Positions 19,589-27,813 of a DNA stretch of 64,000 nt are shown here, in pieces. The notes under the pieces are model-generated. The model saw nothing but the letters and a program-made list of their open reading frames with translations. It was not told the origin of the DNA and made no database searches. The stretch comes from Actinoplanes lobatus. GTDB taxonomy: Bacteria; Actinomycetota; Actinomycetes; Mycobacteriales; Micromonosporaceae. Where the stretch lies: contig NZ_JACHNC010000001.1 in assembly GCF_014205215.1 (NCBI RefSeq), positions 2,733,001 through 2,797,000 on the forward strand, written 5' to 3'. Each line of letters begins with the position of its first letter. The first letter of the stretch is position 1. The position numbers were made by a program, and so were the translations under genes.

Positions 19589-22500
19589 ATGCGTTCCTAC
19601 ATACGCAGCGTGGGTGACGCCGGATGGTCTTTCCCAGTGCCGAGAACCCCTGCGGGGTTCCGTGCGCTGGGCGCTGCCGTCCTGGCGACCACGCTCGGTC
19701 TCAGCCTTACCGGCCCTGTCTCCGCCGCAACGGACGCGCCGTTCATCAGCGAGATCCACTACGACAACGCGGGCGCCGACAGCGGTGAGGCCGTTGAGAT
19801 CGAAGCCCCGGTCGGATTCGACCTGAGTGGCTGGAAGCTCTACCTCTACAACGGCAACGACGGCGCCACCTACTCGCCGACGACCACGCTCAGTGGAGTC
19901 GTCCCGGCCTCCGGTGTGCAGAGCATCGCCATCGCCGGCCTCCAGAACGGCGCCCCGGACGGCCTCGCGCTGGTCAAGCCGGACGGCACGGTCGCCGAGT
20001 TCCTCAGCTACGAGGGCGTCCTCACCGCCACCAACGGTCCGGCCGCCGGCCAGACCAGCGTCGACATCGGAGTGTCCGAGCCGGGCACCGAGCCGGCCGG
20101 GCAGTCGCTGCAGAAGATCGACGGCGTCTGGAAGGCGTCGGCCGTCAGCACCTTCGGCACCCGCAACACGGCCACCCCCGAGGAGCCGGAAGAGCCGGAG
20201 GAGCCCGGGACCGGCTGTGCCGTCCCGGTCACCCACACGATCGCCGAGGTGCAGGGCACCGGCGCCGCCACCGGCCTGGCCGGCTCGACCGTCACCGTCG
20301 AGGGCGTCGTCACGGCCGACCACCGGACCGGCGGCTACAACGGCGTCTACGTGCAGACGGCCGGCAGCGGCGGGGACCGTCCGGTCGCCGCGGGCACCGC
20401 GTCCGACGGCATCTTCGTCTACCTGACCTCGAACACCGCGAACCACCCGTCGGTGGCCATCGGCGACCAGGTCCGGGTCACCGGCACGGTGAGCGAGTAC
20501 AACGGGCTCACCCAGATCACCATCGCCGCGAAGGCCGACGTGCAGGTCTGCGCCACCGGCGCGACCCTGCCCACCCCGGTTCCGCTGGCCCTGCCGCTGG
20601 ACGACGCGGCCCGCGAGTCCGCCGAGGGCATGCTGGTCGCCCCGGTCGGCACCTACTCGGTCTCGGACGTCTACAACACCAATCGGTACGGCGAGATCGT
20701 CCTCGCCGCCGGTGGCGCCCCGGCCCGGATCCCGACCGACGTGGCCCGGCCCGGCAGCGACGCCGCGGCCCAGCAGAAGGCCGCCAACAAGGCCGGCCGC
20801 GTGCTGCTCGACGACGGCCGGACCACCAACCTGTCCACGGCCGGCGTGGCCCCGCCGTACTTCTCGGTCACCGAGCCGCTGCGGGTCGGCGACACCGTGG
20901 AGAAGTTCGGCGCGAGCGTGCTGAGCTACGGCTTCAGCGAGTGGCGTTTCCAGCCGGCCACCCCGGTCGACGCGAGCACCCCGGCGGTCTCCCGTACCTC
21001 GTTCAAGGCCACCAACCCGCGGACCGCCGGTCCGGCGAACGTCGGCGGTGACATCAGGGTCGCCAGCTTCAACGTGCTGAACTACTTCGTCCACTTCGGT
21101 GGCGAGGCCCGCGGCGCGACCGACGAGGCGGCGTTCGCCAAGCAGGAAGCGAAGATCGTCAAGGCGATCACCGCCCTGGACGCCGACGTGGTCGCCCTCA
21201 TGGAGATCGAGAACTCGGTCCGCTTCGAGGCGACCGAGACCCAGCTGGCGCTGAAGACACTGGTCGCCGCCCTGAACGAGGCCGACGGCGCGGGCACCTG
21301 GGACTACGTCCGGTCGCCGGCCGAGCTGCCGAGCGCGGCCGAGCAGGACCTGATCACCAGCGCGATCATCTTCAAGCCCGGTGCGGTGACGCCGAAGGGC
21401 GCCTCCAGGTCGGTCAACGACGAGACGGTGTGGGGCAACGCCCGCGAGCCGATCGCGCAGACCTTCACCGCGGGCACCATCGACTTCACCGTGGTCGCGA
21501 ACCACTTCAAGTCGAAGAGCACCTCGGTCACCCCGACCGGTGACAACGTCGACACCGGCGACGGGCAGGGCGCCTACAACGGCGACCGGAAGCGGCAGGC
21601 GCAGGCGCTGGCCACCTTCGTCGAGGGCCTCGGCACCGACAAGGTGATCCTGCTGGGCGACTTCAACTCGTACGGCCAGGAGGACCCGCTCCAGGTCCTG
21701 TACGACAAGGGCTTCACCGACGCGCACCCCGCGGACAAGTTCTCCTACGTCTTCGGCGGCGAGTCCGGCTCGCTCGACCACGCCCTGGTCACCGGCGCGC
21801 TGAAGAGCCGCGTCACCGGCGTCGACATCTGGAACATCAACTCCGTCGAGTCGTTCGCCTTCGAGTACGACGGCTACGCGCCGTTCTACGCGGAGAACCC
21901 GTACCGCTCCAGCGACCACGACCCGGTGGTCGTCGGCGTGGAGACCGGCCTGACCGGCCCGGTCGACCTCCAGCTGCTGAGCATCAACGACTTCCACGGC
22001 CGGCTCGAGTCGCCGTCCACCGTCAACGGCCAGGCCGTCGGTGGCGCCGCTCAGCTCGTCGGGCTGGTCGACCAACTGCGGGCCGCGAACCCGAACACCG
22101 CGTGGATCTCCAACGGTGACAACATCGGCGCCTCGACCTTCATCTCCGCGATCGACAACGACAACCCGACGATCGACGCCCTGAACGCCGGTGGCCTGGC
22201 CGTCTCCGCGGTCGGCAACCACGAGTTCGACAAGGGTCTCGCCGACCTGGTCGGCCGGGTCAGTGACCGGGCGGACTTCCCGCTGCTCGGCGCGAACGTG
22301 TACAAGGACGGCAAGCGCGTTCTGCCGGCCTACGACGTGCAGAACCTGGGCGGCGTGAAGGTCGGCTACATCGGTGTCGTCACCGAGCAGACCGGCTCGC
22401 TGGTCAGCCCGGCCGGCATCGAGGGTGTCGAGTTCCGCGACCCGGTCGCCGAGGCGGACGCCCTGGCCGCGCAGCTCTCCGACGGCGACCAGGCCAACGG

Positions 22501-24433
22501 CGAGGCCGACGTGCTCGTGCTGCTCGCCCACGAGGGCGCGCCGACCGAGCACATCGGCTCGGCCGAGGCGCTGCAGGCGGACCCGGTCTTCGGTCCCTTC
22601 ACCCGGGTGAGCGCCGAGATCGACGCCATCTTCAGCGGTCACACCCACCAGCCGTACGCCTTCCAGATCCCGGTTCCGGGTGTGCCCGGCAAGACCCGCC
22701 CGGTCGTCCAGGCCGAGGACTACGGCGAAAAGCTGGGCAAGGTCGTGCTGACCTACGACCCGGCCACCGGTGAGGTCACCGCCTCCACCTCCGAGCTGCT
22801 CACGGTGACCGGCTACCCGTCGAACACCGCGGTCGCCGGCATCGTCGCCGCGGCCAAGACGAACGCCACCGAGCTGGGCAAGCAGCAGCTCGGCAAGATC
22901 TCCGGCGACATCAAGCGGGCCTACACGGCCGCGGGCGCCGAGGACCGTGGCGCCGAGTCGGTGCTCGGCAACCTGATCGCCGACGTCCAGCTGGACCAGA
23001 CCAGGGACGCCGGCCGTGGCGGCGCGCAGATCGCCCTCATGAACCCGGGTGGCCTGCGGGCCGACCTGCTGTACGGCACCGACGGCACGATCACCTACTC
23101 GCAGGCGTTCGCGGTTCAGCCGTTCGCCAACGACGTGGTGACCCAGACCCTCACCGGCGCCCAGATCAAGCAGGTGCTGGAGGAGCAGTGGCAGCCCGCC
23201 GGGGCCTCCCGTCCGGTGCTGCACCTCGGCTCGTCGAAGGGGCTCACCTACTCCTACGACGTGAACCAGGCGCGCGGCTCGAAGATCATCGCGTCGACGC
23301 TCAAGCTGAACGGGGTCACCCTCGACCCGAACGGCACCTACCGGGTCACGTCGAACTCGTTCCTCGCCTCCGGCGGTGACAACTTCACCACCCTGGGCAA
23401 GGGCACGAGCAAGGTGACGACCGGCGACAACGACCTCACCATGCTGGTCAACTACTTCGCCGCGCACACGCCGATCACCGCCGACACCACGCCGCGCAGC
23501 ACGGCGGGCGTCCTGGACGCCACCGCCCCGACGGGCACCTACGCCCTGAACACGGCGGCGCTCTGGCCCGGTCAGTCGGTGACGCTGACCGAGACCGCGC
23601 TCGACGACGACGTCAGCGACAACGCGAAGATCACCCGGGTGGTGAACTGGGGCGACGGCAGCGCGGCCGAGACCCTGGCCGCCGGCACGACCACGGCGAC
23701 CCACCGGTACGCCGCGGCCGGCGCCTACCAGGTGACCGTGACCCTCACCGACGAGGTGGGCAACAGCGGCCCGGCGACCTTCACCGGCGCGTCCACCGTC
23801 ACCGTGGCGGCGCAGGCCGGCAAGTACACGCTGGACCCGAAGGCGATCTGGGCGTCGCAGTCGGCCACCCTGGGCCTCAGCGGCGTCACCGGCGCCACCG
23901 AGATCTCGGTCGACTGGGGCGACGGGGTCACCACCCGTTCCTCGGTGAACAACGCGACCGTGTCGCACGCGTACACCAGGGCCGGTCTGTTCACGGTCAA
24001 GGCCACGCCGGTCAACCCGGCGGGCAACGGCACCACGGTGACCGTGGGCAGGATCCTGGTCGCCCAGGACTTCTTCGCCCCGGAGATCCACCTGAACGAG
24101 CCGCGCAACGAGGAGCGGATCTCGTCCTGGCAGACCCTCACCGGCTCGGCGTACGACCTGGGCACCGGCGTCGCGACCGCGAACGCCAAGCTGGTCCAGG
24201 AGCGGTCCGGCAAGTGGTACTACTACGCCGCCGGCACGTGGACCCGGGCGACCTCGGAGCGGGACGCCCAGGCGAAGGCCGCGGTGGTCAGCGCCGTCCC
24301 GGACGCCAGGGGCAACTGGAGCATCGCGCTCACCGGCGTCGACAAGGGCAAGCTGGTGATCAGCTACTGGGCTGAGGACAGGGTCGGCAACGACTCGAAG
24401 GTCCGCGTCCACACCGCTCGCATCACCAGGTAG
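19589..24433 (+). CDS. Secreted ExeM/NucH-type endonuclease fused to 5'-nucleotidase, with PKD domains
   Basis: 1614 residues. In order: signal peptide (about 1-50); lamin-tail domain (PFISEIHYDNAG...); Glu/Pro linker; OB-fold of ExeM-type nucleases (~210-360); endonuclease/exonuclease/phosphatase domain from about 487 (VASFNVLNYF, ALMEIEN, LLGDFNSYG, SSDHDPV); calcineurin-like 5'-nucleotidase from about 790 (LLSINDFHGR, SNGDNIGAS, VGNHEFDKG, LLAHEGAP, FSGHTHQPY); its C-terminal domain (MNPGGLRADL); two PKD repeats (~1313-1490); and a beta-rich C-terminus. All metal-binding motifs look intact, so one exported protein could cut DNA and then strip phosphate from the nucleotides. The ATG has CGGAGGG upstream. 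A terminator follows. Confidence 0.92.
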   Translation: MRSYIRSVGDAGWSFPVPRTPAGFRALGAAVLATTLGLSLTGPVSAATDAPFISEIHYDNAGADSGEAVEIEAPVGFDLSGWKLYLYNGNDGATYSPTTTLSGVVPASGVQSIAIAGLQNGAPDGLALVKPDGTVAEFLSYEGVLTATNGPAAGQTSVDIGVSEPGTEPAGQSLQKIDGVWKASAVSTFGTRNTATPEEPEEPEEPGTGCAVPVTHTIAEVQGTGAATGLAGSTVTVEGVVTADHRTGGYNGVYVQTAGSGGDRPVAAGTASDGIFVYLTSNTANHPSVAIGDQVRVTGTVSEYNGLTQITIAAKADVQVCATGATLPTPVPLALPLDDAARESAEGMLVAPVGTYSVSDVYNTNRYGEIVLAAGGAPARIPTDVARPGSDAAAQQKAANKAGRVLLDDGRTTNLSTAGVAPPYFSVTEPLRVGDTVEKFGASVLSYGFSEWRFQPATPVDASTPAVSRTSFKATNPRTAGPANVGGDIRVASFNVLNYFVHFGGEARGATDEAAFAKQEAKIVKAITALDADVVALMEIENSVRFEATETQLALKTLVAALNEADGAGTWDYVRSPAELPSAAEQDLITSAIIFKPGAVTPKGASRSVNDETVWGNAREPIAQTFTAGTIDFTVVANHFKSKSTSVTPTGDNVDTGDGQGAYNGDRKRQAQALATFVEGLGTDKVILLGDFNSYGQEDPLQVLYDKGFTDAHPADKFSYVFGGESGSLDHALVTGALKSRVTGVDIWNINSVESFAFEYDGYAPFYAENPYRSSDHDPVVVGVETGLTGPVDLQLLSINDFHGRLESPSTVNGQAVGGAAQLVGLVDQLRAANPNTAWISNGDNIGASTFISAIDNDNPTIDALNAGGLAVSAVGNHEFDKGLADLVGRVSDRADFPLLGANVYKDGKRVLPAYDVQNLGGVKVGYIGVVTEQTGSLVSPAGIEGVEFRDPVAEADALAAQLSDGDQANGEADVLVLLAHEGAPTEHIGSAEALQADPVFGPFTRVSAEIDAIFSGHTHQPYAFQIPVPGVPGKTRPVVQAEDYGEKLGKVVLTYDPATGEVTASTSELLTVTGYPSNTAVAGIVAAAKTNATELGKQQLGKISGDIKRAYTAAGAEDRGAESVLGNLIADVQLDQTRDAGRGGAQIALMNPGGLRADLLYGTDGTITYSQAFAVQPFANDVVTQTLTGAQIKQVLEEQWQPAGASRPVLHLGSSKGLTYSYDVNQARGSKIIASTLKLNGVTLDPNGTYRVTSNSFLASGGDNFTTLGKGTSKVTTGDNDLTMLVNYFAAHTPITADTTPRSTAGVLDATAPTGTYALNTAALWPGQSVTLTETALDDDVSDNAKITRVVNWGDGSAAETLAAGTTTATHRYAAAGAYQVTVTLTDEVGNSGPATFTGASTVTVAAQAGKYTLDPKAIWASQSATLGLSGVTGATEISVDWGDGVTTRSSVNNATVSHAYTRAGLFTVKATPVNPAGNGTTVTVGRILVAQDFFAPEIHLNEPRNEERISSWQTLTGSAYDLGTGVATANAKLVQERSGKWYYYAAGTWTRATSERDAQAKAAVVSAVPDARGNWSIALTGVDKGKLVISYWAEDRVGNDSKVRVHTARITR

Positions 24434-24443
24434 CGCCACCTGA

Positions 24444-24477
24444 CGAAAGGCCCCCGTCGAACGGCGGGGGCCTTTCG
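24444..24477 (+). terminator. Intrinsic terminator after the nuclease/nucleotidase gene
   Basis: Perfect 13-bp stem (24444-24456 with 24465-24477) starting CGAAAGGCCCCCG, 10 bases after the stop codon. No long T run follows. Confidence 0.85.
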
Positions 24478-24577
24478 CATCTATTCCAATCGATACAAAC
24501 CATTGATGTTCGTTGACGTAACTGACCCGGGATCGCGAGAGTTAACTATATCTCCGATAGAACTTAGGGGTTAAGCG

Positions 24578-25789
24578 ATGTTCATCAAGAGAGCCGGTGC
24601 GGTGCTGCTCGGCGCCGTTACCGTGACCGCCGTCGGCACTGCCGCGCCCGCGGCCGCCACACCGTCCAACGATTCTGTGCTGATCTGGTACGACGCCACC
24701 GCGGCGGCGATCACCGCCGGTGGGGCCACCACCCAGGTGACCAACGGACGCACCTGGGCGATCGGCTGGCTCGCCGCGGCACGGGCGCAGAAGGGCTCCC
24801 ACGCGAACGCCTACCAGCGCGCGGCCCTGGCCGGAGCGGTCCACCAGACCCTGATCACGCTGACCCCCACCCAGGCCGCCGCGGCCGACACCGTACTCGC
24901 CGCCGACCTCGACACCATCCCGGACGGGCCGGCCAAGGACCGGGGTCTCGCCGCCGGACGGGACGAGGCCGCCGACCTGATCGCCGAGCGGGCCGGGGAC
25001 GGGCTCGACCCGGCCTCGGTGAACACGCCGTACCCGGTGCCGGCCGCGGCGCCCGGGATCTGGCAGCCCACCCCGCCGGCGTACGCCCCGGCCACCCAGT
25101 ACGGCAACCGGGTGGCCCGCCCGTTCGCCCTGCGCGGCGCCGGCCAGTACCGTCCGGCCCCGCCCCCGGCGCTCGGCTCGGCCCGGTACCAGCGGGACAT
25201 CGCCGAGGTGAAGGCGTACGGCGCGGCGAACAGCACGGTCCGCACCCAGGCGCAGACCGACACCGCCACCTTCTGGCTCGGCTCGTCGTACGTGCTCTAC
25301 ACCCCGATCCTGCGGGCCGCCGTCGAGCAGTCCCGTGGCCCGGTCGCCGAGCGCACCCGGCTCGTCGCCCTGTTCCACGTCGCCTCGGTCGACACCCAGA
25401 TCGCCACGTCCGACGCCAAGTACGCGTACCAGCTGTGGCGCCCGGTCACCGCGATCCGGGCCGGCGGCGACGCGGAGTGGCTGCCGCTGCACGCCACCCC
25501 GGCGCACCCGGACTACCCGAGCGGGCACAACACGTACTCCGGCTCGGCCGAGCAGATCCTGACCGAGCTGGTCGGCCCGAAGGCGCGCGGCGCGTACACC
25601 ATCCCGAGCCCGACGGCGCCCGGTGTGACCCGCACCTACACCGACTGGAAGGTGCCGAGCCGGGAGAACGTGGACGCCCGCGTCTGGTCCGGCATCCACA
25701 CCCGCTCGGCCGACGAGGCCGGCATCAAGCTCGGCAAGGACGTGGCCGCGAACACCATCCGCAACGCCCGGGCTCTTCTCGCCGGATAA
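24578..25789 (+). CDS. Secreted vanadium-haloperoxidase / PAP2 superfamily protein
   Basis: 403 residues. The signal peptide (MFIKRAGAVLLGAVTVTAVG, cleavage near AAA) is followed by an all-alpha domain. The three anion-binding motifs are visible: YAYQLWRPVTAIR (Lys/Arg set, ~280-290), HPDYPSGHN (~310-318) and the last His in ARVWSGIHTRSADEAGIKLG (~365-385). These bind vanadate in haloperoxidases or the phosphoryl group in PAP2 phosphatases; sequence alone does not separate the two. The closest general pattern is the bacterial vanadium-dependent haloperoxidase-like secreted group. The ATG is preceded by AGGGGTTAAGCG. The gene has its own terminator. Confidence 0.87.
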   Translation: MFIKRAGAVLLGAVTVTAVGTAAPAAATPSNDSVLIWYDATAAAITAGGATTQVTNGRTWAIGWLAAARAQKGSHANAYQRAALAGAVHQTLITLTPTQAAAADTVLAADLDTIPDGPAKDRGLAAGRDEAADLIAERAGDGLDPASVNTPYPVPAAAPGIWQPTPPAYAPATQYGNRVARPFALRGAGQYRPAPPPALGSARYQRDIAEVKAYGAANSTVRTQAQTDTATFWLGSSYVLYTPILRAAVEQSRGPVAERTRLVALFHVASVDTQIATSDAKYAYQLWRPVTAIRAGGDAEWLPLHATPAHPDYPSGHNTYSGSAEQILTELVGPKARGAYTIPSPTAPGVTRTYTDWKVPSRENVDARVWSGIHTRSADEAGIKLGKDVAANTIRNARALLAG

Positions 25790-25803
25790 CTCTTCCGCTA
25801 CGG

Positions 25804-25833
25804 ATACGGCTGGCGCCGAGGCGCCAGCCGTAT
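25804..25833 (+). terminator. Hairpin terminator
   Basis: Perfect 13-bp stem (25804-25816 with 25821-25833), 14 bases after the haloperoxidase-like stop codon. No T run. Confidence 0.75.
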
Positions 25834-25881
25834 CACGTCAAGTAACCGGTATTTTGATCACCGGCGAAATGGGAGGATCGG

Positions 25882-26601
25882 ATGAGCGTCCGAACGAGTC
25901 GATACTCGTGGATCGTTCTTGCTGTAGGGCTGGTGATTCTGGCTCTCGGCATCGTCCTTCTGATGAACGGCACGGCCGGGTGCGGCCCGGCCGAAACGCG
26001 CGTCGGCAACCAATGTGTCACTGTGGGTGATGAGACCGGTCTGGCGCGCCCGCTGGAACACTCGATCGGCCGGCTCGCCGGGATGCTCACCATCGGCCTC
26101 GGCGTCCTGGTCGGTGCGGCCGGTGTCTACCTCACCTTCTTCGCCGACCGGTCGGTCAGCCCGGCGACGGGGGTGGGCGACCGGATCGAGCTGGCCCGCC
26201 GCGAGGGCTGGCGCTTCCTCGACGTCGACCCCGACCTGCTGGCGGACTGGAGCGACACCCCCGACTTCGGCGAGGACCAGCCGGCGTACGCGGTCCTGCG
26301 CGGGGTTCACGACGACCTCGAGTTCGTGGTCTTCGACTACCGCAAGCCGGACAGCGGCGAACTGGCCACCGCGTGGATCGTCCACCTGCCGGAACCGTCG
26401 CGGGCCTTCGTCAAGTGGGCGACCAGTCAGGAGCCGCTCTACCGGCGGCCGCTCAACATGGTGGGGGTGCGGGCGGACGCGATCGTCGACATCGGCCGCC
26501 AGGTGCACCGGTCCACCGAGCCGGAGAGCGTCCTGCGCCAGGTCCGGGCGCTGGTCGAGATCATCCGTCGCTTCGAGGGACAGGCCGCTGCCAGCTCCTG
26601 A
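25882..26601 (+). CDS. Two-TM membrane protein of unknown function
   Basis: 239 residues. Two hydrophobic segments (about 10-29 and 65-88) flank a short extracytoplasmic loop with two Cys (NGTAGCGP, VGNQCVTVGD) that could form a disulfide. The C-terminal ~150 residues are soluble and cytoplasmic, with ELARREGWRFLDVDPDLLAD and VLRGVHDDLEFVVFDYRKPD. This part resembles a small alpha/beta domain seen in uncharacterised actinomycete membrane proteins. I do not recognise a function. AATGGGAGGAT precedes the ATG. Its 3' end overlaps the DUF3040 gene on the other strand by 41 bases. Confidence 0.72.
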   Translation: MSVRTSRYSWIVLAVGLVILALGIVLLMNGTAGCGPAETRVGNQCVTVGDETGLARPLEHSIGRLAGMLTIGLGVLVGAAGVYLTFFADRSVSPATGVGDRIELARREGWRFLDVDPDLLADWSDTPDFGEDQPAYAVLRGVHDDLEFVVFDYRKPDSGELATAWIVHLPEPSRAFVKWATSQEPLYRRPLNMVGVRADAIVDIGRQVHRSTEPESVLRQVRALVEIIRRFEGQAAASS

Positions 26602-26875
26602 CCTCCCGCCGCCTGCGCAGCCGGTGGGCCGCGGCGCCCGTGGTGACCGCCGCCCAGACGGTCGCGATGGACGCGGCGATCCACCAGCCCACCACGACCA
26701 GCACGATGGCGGCGGCGATGACGAGGGCGGACAGGATGAACAGTGGAATCGGAGCGAAGCCGGTCGGTGACACGCTGAAGTTTCCGCCACCCATTCGGGC
26801 GCAGAAGTCGGGATCATCCCGTCGGAGCTGGCGTTCCAGCTGTGCCAGCCGCCGACTGTCCTCTTTGCTGAGCAT
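26561..26875 (-). CDS. DUF3040-type small membrane protein
   Basis: 104 residues. The N-terminus (MLSKEDSRRLAQLERQLRRD, then DPDFCARM) is the short amphipathic motif of DUF3040 proteins. Two adjacent hydrophobic helices follow (about 43-82), then an Arg-rich cytoplasmic tail. The family is common in actinomycetes and has no known function. It converges with and overlaps the 3' end of the preceding membrane-protein gene. Confidence 0.78.
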   Translation of the reverse strand: MLSKEDSRRLAQLERQLRRDDPDFCARMGGGNFSVSPTGFAPIPLFILSALVIAAAIVLVVVGWWIAASIATVWAAVTTGAAAHRLRRRREVRSWQRPVPRSDG

Positions 26876-27240
26876 GTCCGCTACCTTCCGGTCCGCCGAG
26901 CCGGTGAAGCATGGATCGAGATGGGGCGATCCCGATCAGAGCCCATTGTTACCTCTGAGTTGCCTCTGTGATACAGCTGCGTGTGCCGAATTTTTGTCCC
27001 GTTCCGTTCCGGACAGTGGGACCTACCGGACTCATGCCGCATCGGGTACAACGTTCCGCCGCCCCGGCGATGACGGCCGGTCCAGGTGGGACCGGTGGGC
27101 GGTCCACGGCCCAGCGGGCCGGCATCCGCAAGATAAGAAGCTCGCAGGGCCGCGAACGACCGTCGGATGACCTTGTGATTAGCTATCGTGAGCATGCTGG
27201 GCCGGGTGAGCAACCCGGCCCTTATCAGGTGGAGGGCGGC
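26876..27240. other. Divergent intergenic region before the first RiPP-like precursor, with leader hairpin
   Basis: 365 bases between divergent genes. It has an AT-rich stretch around 26945-27000 (TGTGCCGAATTTTTGTCCCG) and another at about 27130-27190. A 9-bp perfect hairpin, GGGCCGGGT/ACCCGGCCC (27199-27207 with 27213-27221), stands directly before the GGTGGAGGG ribosome site of the precursor gene, so it could affect its translation or transcription. No protein-coding frame in this stretch is convincing. Confidence 0.5.
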
Positions 27241-27456
27241 ATGGGCGGCGCCGGCCAGGACGATCCGGGCGCGTCTCGGTTGATCGACGTCACCGATCTT
27301 CCGGTGGACCGTCTCATCGCGGACGGCGATTCCGTGCTCGCCAACGCCATCCGGCGCTTGTTGATCGAATTCGACGGTGCTCAGGAAGTTCTTTCCGCCT
27401 TCGACAACTACGCCGGCGATCCACCGGACGCCCCGGGCGCAGGATCCGCTCCATAG
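27241..27456 (+). CDS. Candidate RiPP precursor 1 (FxSxx-like / cyclophane peptide precursor)
   Basis: 71 residues. It shares LIDVT, a D/Q-R/Q-L-I/L segment and DSVLANAIRRLLIEF with the short protein at 30759-30968, which directly precedes a radical SAM enzyme. The shared leader plus the C-terminal AFDNYAGDPP (AFGNFAPDEP in the other) is the pattern of FxsA-type precursors: a conserved leader helix and a C-terminal aromatic-x-Asn core. The Phe and the Asn two residues later are the likely crosslink partners; the canonical F-x-S-x-x end is not present and the tail is Pro/Ala-rich instead. The start ATG has GGTGGAGGG upstream. It stands 357 bases before the NB-ARC/TPR gene. Confidence 0.72.
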   Translation: MGGAGQDDPGASRLIDVTDLPVDRLIADGDSVLANAIRRLLIEFDGAQEVLSAFDNYAGDPPDAPGAGSAP

Positions 27457-27727
27457 CCTTGTTCTCAGCTGCTGCCCGGCGCCAGGGTCCGGCGGTGGCC
27501 GCCAGGCACGCGATCGCCTGAAGTGTCGATTCGCCGCTGAGCTTTCCGGTGAGGATCAGGATCAGGATCGTCACCACGACGGCCACGAAGGCCAGCTCGT
27601 TCGTGACCCGGTCGGTGCCGGGCCGTTTATGATCACGCATTCGACGCCCCTCCGCGACGAACTTTTCCATGAACCAATCGTCGAGCCTCCGGAATGTGCG
27701 AGAACGGATCCTGGCATTCATCGCCAT
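27314..27727 (-). CDS. Possible small membrane protein antisense to precursor 1
   Basis: 137 residues if started at the ATG at 27727. The codon pattern between 27727 and about 27450 looks genuine (mostly G/C third positions). The product has a basic N-terminus (RIRSRTFRRLDDWFMEKF), a hydrophobic helix ELAFVAVVVTILILILTG, a second weaker helix and an Arg-rich tail. The last 45 or so codons lie opposite the precursor gene and look like shadow sequence, so the functional protein may be shorter or this may not be a gene. No good ribosome site is seen. Function unknown. Confidence 0.42.
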   Translation of the reverse strand: MAMNARIRSRTFRRLDDWFMEKFVAEGRRMRDHKRPGTDRVTNELAFVAVVVTILILILTGKLSGESTLQAIACLAATAGPWRRAAAENKAMERILRPGRPVDRRRSCRRRKELPEHRRIRSTSAGWRWRARNRRPR

Positions 27728-27813
27728 AAGTTGACGGTTGGCGTACGCCCGATACTCGTGAAATCCTGTCTGACACAACTTGACGATTCTTGTCAGCGTC
27801 AGGAGCGTGACTC

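Noticed and set aside
27314..27456. The C-terminal part of the minus-strand frame opposite precursor 1
   Set aside because: Its Arg-rich tail mirrors the precursor gene and looks like a shadow, so the feature is scored low and its end is uncertain.
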